64,000 nucleotides of DNA. Origin: Synaphobranchus kaupii. Taxonomy: Eukaryota; Chordata; Actinopteri; Anguilliformes; Synaphobranchidae. The notes beneath the pieces were generated by a model. That model searched no databases and was not told the DNA's origin. It saw only the letters and a list, made by a program, of their open reading frames with translations. Below, piece by piece: positions 17,301 to 29,300 of the stretch. The position numbers and the translations under genes are program-made. Every line of letters starts with the position of its first letter. Position 1 is the stretch's first letter. The stretch spans positions 21,447,201 to 21,511,200 of the forward strand of contig CM056376.1 of NCBI GenBank assembly GCA_029718625.1, given 5' to 3'.

Positions 17301-20300
17301 GTGTAGCCGCAAACGTCCCCACCGCTCCGCCCTTCACAGTCAGATGTTTCCTGTGTTTTTCCAGATCTGTGAGTCATTCGGAGATTCCTTGGTGTGCTGT
17401 GAAGGGGAATGCTGCCGGCTGTTCCATTTGGAGTGTTTAGGACTAACCTCCTTACTTGAGGGAAAGTTTACCTGTGTGGAATGTAGAAACGGTGAGCTGT
17501 TTACTTCTTTGTATTATATCCCCTCAATCGTATTGTGCCCTGTTTTTCATATATTATCCAGTACAGAATTGGACCTGCTGTGGGCCCAGCCCTTTGAGAT
17601 AGCAGGTTCGTCGTACAGAACGTATGCTTTTTTTTTTTTTTTGGCTTGCTTGTGTGCAGTGCAGCAGCTGAGCTGCAGTTGCTGTGACTTTCCACCTGGC
17701 TCAGCTTAGCTGGTGCTCACAGAGGAAGGAAGAGTCAATATTGTTTGAGGAGGTAGAGGAAATCCTGGGTCACGCTGACAGACTGTGACTGTGCAGGACT
17801 TCCAGCTGGCAGTTAGGATTCCTTCCTGTGGGGTGCATCACTGTGCCCAGAGCTAGCGCTTTAGCTCCATATGCTAAATGAGAGAAAAGTCATCATACTG
17901 TCAAGAGCAGCCGTGTTATTTTTAAGATATTATAATGAATTCTGGAGAAAGAATTCCCTCAGTTGGCTTGTTCTCCGTGTCTTTGATTTGTTTCTGAATG
18001 CAAAGTCTTACATTCCCTCTTTGGAGTGAATACATTTTACTCGCCCCAAAGAGTGCGTGTGTGAAAGGTCAGTACTTGAAACGATAGGTATCAGAATGAA
18101 TTTTAAAAAAAGAAAAGAAACTTTGACTCAGACGACGCTCTGATAATTGCAGTGTTTCGCCCCCTTGTATTGCTCATGTGGACAGTGCTTTAAACTCACC
18201 CCTCTCTGATTTTCAAACCCCCTAATCCCAGAGTCCTCTGAACTGTGATGTTTGTCCTGGGTCCCATTGGTGTGGGAGGGGCTGCTGGAGCTGCAGAATT
18301 GACATTTACTATGTAATTGCAGGAATCTGTGAATTTTCAAAAGCCCACCAACACAGTGACACAAGTCCAGATTGTCACTAGCTGACACATCAGCTTGAAA
18401 TGAAAGGTCAGCTCTGGATGGTGCGTTTGAAGCCACATAGCTGGAAAAAAAAGCCGCTTTTGATTCATCTTGGAATAAAAGAATATTGCTTTGTACAGAG
18501 ATTGAGGTGACCCTTAGCAAAGACTGTTGACCTACACCAGTTACGTACATGCCACATCATATGCTATTCAGAGATTGTGCTTCAATACTGATGACGCAAT
18601 ATTCTACACCTTGATATTGAATTCAAAATTTCTGAAACGGCCAATGAGACTAAACCAGAGGTCCTCAGTCTATCAAGAAAGGGCCGTTGTGTGTGCCGGC
18701 TTTTGTTCCAACCAAGCGGTTACATACCTGATCCTACTAATCAAGGTCCTTCACAAGCACTCTAGTGGTTGATTAGTAGAATCGGGTGTGTAACTGCTTG
18801 GTTGGAATAAAAGTCTGCACCCACTCGGCTCTTTCTGCATAAGATTTAATATGTTGCATTAACGTTTGTTAATGTTGGGTGTACCCCACGTGGAAAAGTG
18901 TGGCGGTTGAGGAACGTCTGATTTTCACCTCGCCCTGTCTCCACCTCTCCCCAGGCTCCCACTCCTGTTTCTCCTGCAAGGCCCCGGGCGGCGAAGTGAA
19001 GCGCTGCTCGGTCGGCGGCTGTGGACGCTTCTACCACGACTCCTGCGCCCGCAAACACCCCGGGTCCTCCACCGACTCCAAGGGCCTGCGCTGCCCCCAG
19101 CACAGCTGCGCCACCTGCTGTCTGGAGCGGGACCTTCACAAGGCCGGCAAAGGTATCGGCGTGACCGCGGCAACATCGCTACTCGCACTGACTACACCTT
19201 GATTTGCATTTTGAGGTTGTGCTCTTATGATATTAGCGTCGTGCTAACATGTGTGTATTAGCGTCGTGCTAACGTGTGTTTATTAGCGTCGTGCTAACGC
19301 ACATTTGCTCGTCTCACCTCGCAGGTCGTATGATGCGCTGTCTCCGCTGCCCTGTGGCCTATCACACGGGAGACGGCTGTGTGGCGGCGGGCAGCCTCGC
19401 CATCACACCCCACGTTATCGTATGCAGCAACCATTCCAGCTCCAAAAAGAACGGCCACATAACCTCACCAGTAAACGTAGGCTGGTGTTTCATCTGTGCC
19501 CGAGGTAAGCTCGATTCCCCAAAATCTGTCCCTTCAGTTCTGAGGAGTTACAGTAGTTTAAGGCTCAAGATAGTCCCTATATTGGTTAAAACTTCTAAAT
19601 GTGTGCTCCCACAACCTCACAAGTTCATGAACACTTTACAGGGAGAATTAAAATGCTAATCCTATTTTTTAAATATATTTGAGAGCAGATTTAAAATGAC
19701 ATGTGGTCCAGCCTGCTGCCAGTTTGAGAGAGGGGGTGGTGTCCAGATTGAGACGCATATCCTCAATTTCACATTCTGTTGGTGTTTGGGTACATTTTCT
19801 GTTTATTTAGTATTGAGCCAGGGCCAAGGTCTCCATAGTCTGTGGGGTGAATTAGTCTGAAACTAAACTCTTTCCTATCCCTCTCAAACGTGCCTTCCTG
19901 TGAGGGAATGTCTCTGACCCCTAAAGCCCTTTTTACTTCATTGCTCTAATAGAGATGCAGGTGATTTCTTGGATTACTGCCCTTCTGAATTCAGAACGTT
20001 AGTGCTGCACGATTAAAAACTCATTTGTGCAATCGAAGGAAATTCAAGTCGAATTGTTGTTTTAAATATTTCATGCTGCCTCATAAGATGTCCTGCACTT
20101 CCTCATTGTTTTGGATTGAGTTTTTAAGATGGCAAGTAAACGTGGAAAATGGTAGCGGATGACTTGGGCTCATAGGTTTCACCCCTCAGTTCCAAGCTTA
20201 TGATTTAGACAGTGAATATATGACTCAATGTTCCTGCACACCTTTTCAATTCATTTACTTTTGACTAGCCTGGCTCATTTGAAACTTCAGCATTGACTCT

Positions 20301-23300
20301 GAATAGAGTAATATAACAATAATCTACTTAATAAACTTAGAATCAACTCCAACTGATGTACACATTTTTAATGTGATCACATTTTTGCGATCTCGGTGCA
20401 GTCCAGTAGCACTTTCCATTTAAAAAATTAAATATATGGAGATTCATTGTCTGAAGTGTTTTTAATATTTTTAATGTATATTATGGCTTGCGTCATATGA
20501 GAGTAAACAATTTAAGGAATCAGGATATTAAAATTTAATTGTGTAGTTGTCAGTTTGATTATTAATTTTTTTCTCACATTTGGCACGTTTTAATAGTTTG
20601 TCTCTTTTGTTTTTTTCTTTTGTTTTCTGGAATCATGGGTAGTTTCATTGCAGCTCATGGCTTTTCCTGTCTGTTTCACGTGTTGTTAGTGCAGGACCAT
20701 ACTGACAGCATATTAAGTTCATATGCCTTTAAATCCCACTTCCTTCTGACTGAGTCAAATCGTGCTGAGTTGATGAAATTACCTATGATTCCTTCTTCTT
20801 CGTCAGCTACCAAAAAGAATATTGGGAAAGGTAACAAAACTGAATTTTCTTTCACGTCTCTTTGTGTTTGTGTCCGTGCGTGTGCGTCTGTGTTTGTGTG
20901 TTTACATGTTTGTCCCTCTTTTGCTTTTTATTTTTGTCACCGTTTTTGCTTCTTGGCAAGTAAATGTTGCACCGAACATGGGGAAAATGGAAGAGGAAAG
21001 TACTGCTATTAATGCAAATAACAGGGCTTAAAATAACATTTCTGTGAGTACAGAAGAGTCTGTAAGAGTCAGTATTGTGGCTTTATGTAGGTGCATTAAA
21101 ACCATAATCGTAAATACAGGGTAGATTGTGCACTTGAGCAAGTATATGAAGGGGGGGAGGGTCACATTTCCGTGGCCCATAAACGGGTTTAAGGCTGCTC
21201 AAAATTTGAACAACAATATCATACAAGTCACGCACATTTCAGCTGTGTAGTTTCTTCCGGGCAAACACAGGCGTGTGCGTGTGCACGTGCAGGCGGAGTC
21301 TTTACTGGTAGAAAGAGCCGCCGTATCTGTGACGCGCAGACGCGGACTCCTCCGCATCCTCACACGTCTTTAGGGCTCTCGGAGGGACGACACGAGCACA
21401 GGGAAGAGAAGCGCAGGGTCCGAACTTTGCGTGAGAGAGAGAGAGTCACAGCCACAGGACGCAGTTATTTTGAGCCCTGGGACACGCTTGGCTTTTGGCA
21501 GAGCGCCGCAGCTGCAGGCCAAAACTGCTGTTCGTTACGCTTGTGCCTTTTCCCGCTCACCTTGATCTGAAATGACGCTGTGTTTCCTTGTGTTATTGCT
21601 CACTGTTATTGTTAAATCCTTAAGAGAATCAACAAAATCAGTCTTTTACTTCCTTCTGATTTGCTGCTCAAGCTGTTCATTTGACTGTGCTGTGGACGGC
21701 GTGGTCTTGCTCCGACACAACTGAAAAATGAACTGAATCTTTCAGAACGTTTAATGAGTCTTGATTTGATGGTTCGTGGGAGGCCCACCATTTTGAAGAA
21801 ACTCAATGCGAGCGATAGAGAATGGCCTAAGCATGTTTAATTGGGATAAAAGCAGAGCCAGTGCCATTGATACCTTCTCTGTTGTAAATGTTGTTGCCAA
21901 AGGACATACCTATGGTGTTTTTCTAAGGCAAACATTATTTAAAGAGATCTTCCTTTTTGGCCTTTTGTATTTTTTCATGAGGGGATTAGCTACTTGCTAG
22001 AGCAAATTTACTTTTGGATCTCTACCCATGGCTATCTAAATCACCTGTGTCACGTCACAGGGAAGTGGGCAAGATTTTATTTATTTAAGATCAACGCTGC
22101 ATGGCTGCCTCTGTCACAGTAATGCCTACATTCTACACGCGTTTGCACTTAATCCAAAGTGGTTGGTCTGCAGAATGATTGTGCACATGAAGCTCAATGT
22201 GTCTGCATGAAACCCAGCATGTTGGAATGTGTGAGGGCTGTATTCTCCAAACCTTCCCAGAAGCTTTCTGCACAAACCCGTCTCAGTACCACTGCTGACC
22301 CGGTTTGTGTGTGACCACTGATCTGGACCAAAGTGTGCTCTGTTTAACCAATTACAAACTTGTGTTGAAGTTTTACAGAGGGAGGCCTCAAAATAAATGC
22401 TTTCCCTCTTGTGCACCTAATATTTGTTGGACATTTCTGGTAATTGTCGCAGTTTTTGAAACATGCCCTGCATTTGCACATCACATGAGAAATAAGCCCA
22501 GGGCTGTGTCCGAACCTTCCATACTATTGGGTATGTTTGCTGAGTACACTGGATGAGTAAGTTAAGTTGGTGACGTTTTCTCTGAAGGTAGTGTACTTAA
22601 AACCCCCCGATCTATGTACTTCCGGCGTTTCACTGAGTATATTTGGGGGCATACATTTCAAGGAGTAAGCAAACATTTTGGTCGCATAAGGGCAAACGAG
22701 CAGCTTCACTTTACAAATTAGGTTCAGCCTCACTGACAACAAAAACAACACATGACATGACCGCAGAAGGGAGGGACATCTTACGACACTTCCACAGTAT
22801 GGTTGGAAAATAGTGTAGAGGCTATTTTTTGCATACTGCACATCGCTTACTAAACAGTACACAGGCTGCTACACAGTACACAAGTGACAGGACGCAGTAG
22901 GTGGGGCTCTGATTCGGACACAGCCCCGGTTGTGCCTCAGGTGTTCTACTATGCCACACTACACAACCAGTTACAAATGGCGGGCTTTTGGGTAAGGTTT
23001 ACAGAATGGTGCCACCTGGTGTCTGAGTGTGGAAGTGCAGGTTGTGACCCTCTGCTGCTGCTCTGTGTGTGTGTGTGTGTATGTAAGGGGGAAGACTGCT
23101 GTGCTGCGAGTCGTGCCCCGCCTCCTTCCACCCCGAGTGCTTGGACATGGAGATGCCGGAGGGGAGCTGGTGCTGCAGTGAGTGCAGGCTGGGGAAGAAG
23201 CCTCATTACAAGCAGATCGTCTGGGTCAAGCTGGGGAGCTACAGGTGAGACGCGCGTTTGCTGCTGATTCGATCCACAGCTAGTGACTTTGTACTTGTAT

Positions 23301-26300
23301 TTATCTGGTGTAGCTTCACTTGTATACAGCTCTATTGGTGGTTTTCTATGTTGAATGCACTTTTTGTTATTTGCTTTCACAAAAAGCTTTTGATTAATGC
23401 TTAAATTGTAGCTAACCGCTTATAAGGGTGTTGTAAATGTGTTGTATTTAGGGAACGATGAAGTAGCCCTGTTATATGCAACAGAATAGCACAGAAAAAC
23501 ATGGGAATGGGGGGAGAAAGACGTTTTATTTTGGTCTTCAGTACTGTCGTGTGTGATTTGAGCGCTCCTCTCCCTGTCTCACGCTGACCCCTGTCGCTTG
23601 TCCCCCCTGTCCAGGTGGTGGCCCGCGGAGATCTGTAACCCCCGCCTTGTCCCCTTCAACATCCAGACCCTGAAGCACGACATCGGGGACTTCCCTGTCT
23701 TCTTCTTCGGCTCCCACGACTACTACTGGATCAACCAGGGCCGGGTCTTCCCCTACGTGGAGAGCGACAAGAACTTCGCTGAAGGCCAGATGAGTATAAA
23801 CAAGACTTTCAAGAAAGGTGAGGGAGGCGAGAGTGGCGGAACGGCGTCAGTAAGCGGGGCCTGTGGGAACCTTTCTGTGGCGGCGAAAGTCCAGCTCAAG
23901 CTTCTGAGGACTGCGCCACACATTGTGTTTGAGTCAAGCCTACCCTGTGGCCCGCAGACTAACCGACTCATCACATCGTCCTAGCGAAGGGATGCTTTGT
24001 GGGGTTTAGGGTGCTCTTCTTTTCTTAATCAGAAAACGGGAGGGTTGTCTAACTTGTCTGTCTCATTCCGGTGTCAACACAACATCTCCCAGCAGATGCA
24101 GATTTTAACAGTGTGCTTTACATTTACATTACATTTACATTTTAGTCATTTGGCAGACGCTCTTATCCAGAGAAACAAGTGCGTTAAAACAACCCTAAAA
24201 GGTAAATACGATTTCAAACACCAGGCGCGGTCAGTATGATTTATTTTTATGTATTTTTTTTGGGGGGGGGGGGGGGGCACACAATATCAATCATTGGTGT
24301 GTACAACAGTAAGCCAATAAGTAACCCTAAGTATTAAACTAGCAGCTTGAACCACTTAAACAAGGATTCAGAAAAACACAATCAAGGGAGGTCACAAGGA
24401 GGTAGGGAGGGGTGGAGAGAGGTGCAGCTTGAAGAGGTGAGTCTTCAATCTGCGCTTGAAGGTGGTCAGACTTTCTGTTGTTCTGACCTCCACGGGGAGA
24501 CATTATAATTAGCTAAATTGTTTATGTTCTTAATTTAGACTAATTTACAGCTTTCACAGCCTTATTTTTGTTCATTGAGCTCTTGCAATGGGCGTTTGAG
24601 CTTTAATATGAGCATTTGAGCTGTGTCATGAGCTGCCTGTTGCTGACACTGCCCACACAGCCTGTGTTTTTGTTGTGAGTGACCCCCCCCCCCCCTCTCT
24701 CTCTCTCTTTCTCTCTCTGTCTCTCCCTCTGTCTCCCTCCCTCTCCCTCTCCCCCAGCTCTGGAAGAGGCTGCAAAGAGGTTCCAGGAGCTCAAGGCCCA
24801 GAGGGAGAGCAGGGAGGCCCTGGAACAGGAGCGTAATTCTCGCAAGCCCCCGCCGTACAAGTTCATCAAAGTGAGTCATTCTCACCACCTACGCTTAGCA
24901 GGGATTAGCCAAGAGAAAGGCCCACAGCAATTTTCCTTTCAGCTTTCCTCCCTAAAATATAAGGTTCACTGGTTCATGTCCATTTGTAGCTGGTTTGTTG
25001 GGGTATCTGTAGGCAAAATATTATCTGAACTGAGAATTCAGTGGGGTTTTTTTGCACCCAAATGAGAAGTGGAATATTTCTCGTTCTTTTATAAATGTCC
25101 TGACTCCTGACATTTTATGAAAATGTCCATTTAATATTCACTTACGAATATCAGAGTTTTGTCATAAACACTTGCATAATGCATAAATGTTAAGCTTGCA
25201 TCAGTTGTTTACTATTAGTATTTCATGTCTCTGTGAATAATATTTTATTCAAAACGGCACGTAAATAAAACTTGTCTAATGTAGTGTGGAAAAAAATATG
25301 AAACAGGTTTTCTAATTTTCCGACAAATATTTTGCACAATTCTGACGGATATACACTATGAGATTTATTGATGGTTTATCAGAGTTGAGCCTGTATGGAT
25401 CTGTACTGTGAGATTGTATTGAAGGTTTATCAGAGTTGAGCCTGTATGGATCTGTACTGTGAGATTGTATTGAAGGTTTATCAGAGTTGAGCCTGTATGG
25501 ATCTGTACTGTGAGATTGTATTGAAGGTTTATCAGAGTTGAGCCTGTATGGATCTGTACTGTGAGATTGTATTGAAGGTTTAGCAGAGTTGAGCCTGTAT
25601 GGATCTGTACTGTGAGATTGTAATGAAGGTTTAGCAGAGTTGAGCCTGTATGGATCTGTACTGTGAGATTGTAATGAAGGTTTAGCAGAGTTGAGCCTGT
25701 ATGGATCTGTACTGTGAGATTGTATTGAAAGTTTAGCAGAGTTCAGCCCGTATGGATCTGTACTGTGAGATTGTATTGAAAGTTTAGCAGAGTTGAGCCC
25801 GTATGGATCTGTCTGTCACCGTGGAGTCCTGAGTCACTTTCTCCGTTTTGTCTCTCAGTCCAACAAGCCAGTAGGGAAGGTGCAGGTCCATGTGGCGGAC
25901 CTGTCGGAGTTCCCACGCTGCAACTGCAGGCCCGCGGACGAGAACCCGTGCGCCCTGGACTCGCAGTGCCTCAACCGCATGCTGCAGTACGAGTGTCACC
26001 CGCAGGTGTGCCCGGCGGGCGAGGGCTGCCAGAACCAGCGCTTCTCCAAGCGCCTCTACCCCGACACCGAGGTCATCAAGACCCAGGGACGGGGCTGGGG
26101 CCTCAAGACCAAGCAGGACCTGAAGAAGGTGAGGCTCAGTCAACGGGGGTGTGGCTTAAAGTATGACTCCATCCAATAACTACACAGCCCTTTGGAATGG
26201 GGGTGTGGCTTAAAGCATAACTCCATCCAATCACTACACAGCCCTCTGGAATGGGAGTGTGGCTTAAAGCATGATTCCATCCACTCATTACACAGCCCTC

Positions 26301-29300
26301 TGGAATGGGGGTGTGGCTTAAAGCATGATTCCATCCACTCATTACACAGCCCTCTGGAATGGGGGTGTGGCTTAAAAGCATGACTCCATCCATCATTACA
26401 CAGCCCTCTGGTTTGGGAGTGTGGCTTAAAGCATGACCATCCACTCATTACACAACCCTTTGGAATGGGGGTGTGGCTTAAAGCATGACTCCATCCAATC
26501 ACTACACAGCCCTTTTTCGCTGTCAATTTATTATTCAGGCTTAAATATAAGGCAAACATAGGCTATTGTTCATTGTTACTAATATGTGGCAATTTATCTT
26601 TTCCTTCACCTCTTTCTCTCTCTGTATGTATATGTATGTGTGTATAAATATATACAGTCAAGCCGGAAAGTCTGAACACTCCTTTCACCTTCTCCACGTT
26701 TTATTGCGTTACAGACTTATACTACAATAGATTGAGTTCATTTTTTGCCTCAAACATCTACACACAATAGCCAATAATGACGAAGTGAAAACAGGTTTTT
26801 AGAAAATATGCAATTTTATTTTACTGACAAAAATAGGTTATTTAGGGGTTACATATCTGTACACACCCTTAGCCTAATACTTGGTTGCTGCGCCTTTGGC
26901 AGCGATTACAGCTTCAAGGCATCTTGGGAAAGAAGCTACGAGCTTGGCACACTTGTTTCTGGACATTTCTGCCCATTCCTCTTGGCATATCCTTGCAAGC
27001 TCCGTCAGGTTGGATGGGGAGCGTCGGTACACAGCCATTTTCAGCTCTTTCCACAGATGTTCAATTGGATTCAGGTCTGGGCTCTGGCTGGGCCACTCAA
27101 GGACATGCACAGACTTTCTCCGAAGCCACTCCTTTGTTCTCTTGGCTGTGTGCTTTGGGTCGTTGTCATGTTGGAAGGTAAACCTTCGCCCCAGTCTGAG
27201 GTCCAGAACGCTCTGGAGCAGGTTTTCTTCAAGGATCTCGGTGTACTTAGCTGCATTCATCTTTCCCTCTATCAGGACTAGTCGCCCCGTTCCCGCTGCT
27301 GAAAAACATCCCCACATCATGATGCTGCCACCGCCATGCTTCACTGTAGGGATGGTATTAGCCAGGTGATGAGCGGTGCCTGGTTTCCTCCAGACGTGAC
27401 GCTTGGTATTCAGGCCAAAACGTTCAATTTTGGTTTCATCAGACCAGAGAATCTTGATGCTCATGGTTTGAGAGTCCTCTAGGAGCCTTTTGGCAAACTC
27501 CAAGCGGGCTTTGATGTGCCTTTTACTAAGGAGGGGCTTCCGTCTGGCCACTCTACCATAAAGGCCTGATTGGTGGAGTGCTGCCTGGATGGTTGATCTT
27601 CTGAAAGGTTCTCCCATCTCCACAAGGATACGCTGGAGCTCTGTCAAAGTGACCCTCGGGTTCCTGCTCACCTCCCTGGCCAAGGCCCGTCTTCCCCAAT
27701 TGCTCAGTTTGGCTGGGCGGCCAGGTCTAGGAAGATTCTTGGTGGTTCCAAACATTTACGAATGATGGTGGCCACTGTGCTCTTTGGGACCTGTAAAGCT
27801 GCAGAGATTTTTCCGTACCCTTCTCCAGATCTATGCCTTGACACAATCCTGTTTCTGAGGTCTGCAGATAATTCCTTTGACCCCATGGCTTGGAGTTTGC
27901 TCTGACATGCACTGTCAACTGTGGGACCTTATATTGGCAGGTGTTGGCAATCCCCAATCATGTCCAATCAATTGAATTTATCACAGGTGGACTCCAATTA
28001 AGTTGTAGAAACATCTCAAGCAGTATCAGTGGAAACAAAATGCACCTCAGCTCACTTTTGGGTGTCATATCAAAGGGTGTGCACACTTGTGTACATATGA
28101 TATTTTACATTTTGATTTTTAATAAATTAGCACAAATGTCTAAAAACCTGTTTTCACTTTGTCATTATGGGCTATTCTGTGTAGAATTTTGAGACAAAAA
28201 ATGAACTCAATCTATTGTAGAATATGTCTGCAACGTAATAAAACGTGGAGAAGGTGAAAGGGGTGTGCAGACTTTCCGGCTTGACTGTATATATAGTTAA
28301 GAAGGTGGAGAGAGCGCAACAGGGGAATTAACCTGAAATACAGTGTTTCTTCATTTCATTGTGTCTGTGCTTGAACTGTTGGCTCAGACTGCATTGCATT
28401 TGCTTAAAGAATGTCTGATCTGACCCAGGGTGATTTTGTGACCGAGTACGTCGGGGAGCTGATTGACTCTGAAGAATGCAGGCAGCGAATCAAACATGCT
28501 CACGAGAACCATGTGACCAACTTCTACATGCTCACCCTCACCAAGGTGCCACATGCCACCTATTTATATGTTAGCATTTACACATGGCATACTCCTGAAA
28601 GTACAAGAGCTGCATGTTATTGAGATTTATTTAACTTCTAAGACATTTATAAAAATTAAATTAAAATTTTCAAGATCTGCGATTTTTATGTGAAGTCATT
28701 TTGTATTTCATTAAAACAGCTCTAACCTTTAGAAGTTAGTCATGTTTCAAATGAAAATATTAGACAATAAAACTGGTCTTATGGAGCTACTTCCATTTGA
28801 GAGGACTAGATTCATATCCTACCTCTATATCCACGACCAGACACCCCAACTGACAGAAATATTTGTAGTGCTGGTACATTAGAGGTTACTCTATTATAGA
28901 GGGGATGGAATCACTTTCTGTGACTTATCTTTGGCTACGGTCATGTTGCGGTCCTCCGTGCTCTGCAGGACCGTGTAATCGACGCCGGGCCCAAAGGCAA
29001 CTCCTCCCGGTTCATGAACCACAGCTGCAGGCCGAACTGCGAGACGCAGAAGTGGACGGTGAATGGGGACGTCCGGATCGGGCTCTTCACCCTGTGCGAC
29101 ATCGAAGCCGGTGAGAACTACATTCGGGGACACCTCTAATTTCACATTTAGGTGCACGGTCAGTACGTAAGGTAATTCACAGAGGCGCTTTCTGAAAGCT
29201 TGACCGGGAGTACCTGTAATATGTGAGGGGGGAAACAAAAAAACTGAACTCATTCAGCGGTCAGGAAAACAATGTAATCGGTCATTCTGAAATTTACATT

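Noticed and set aside
26192..26559. Repeat ORFs ([18 protein letters not shown] and the antisense set)
   Set aside because: Produced by the 54-56-bp minisatellite after the AWS exon.
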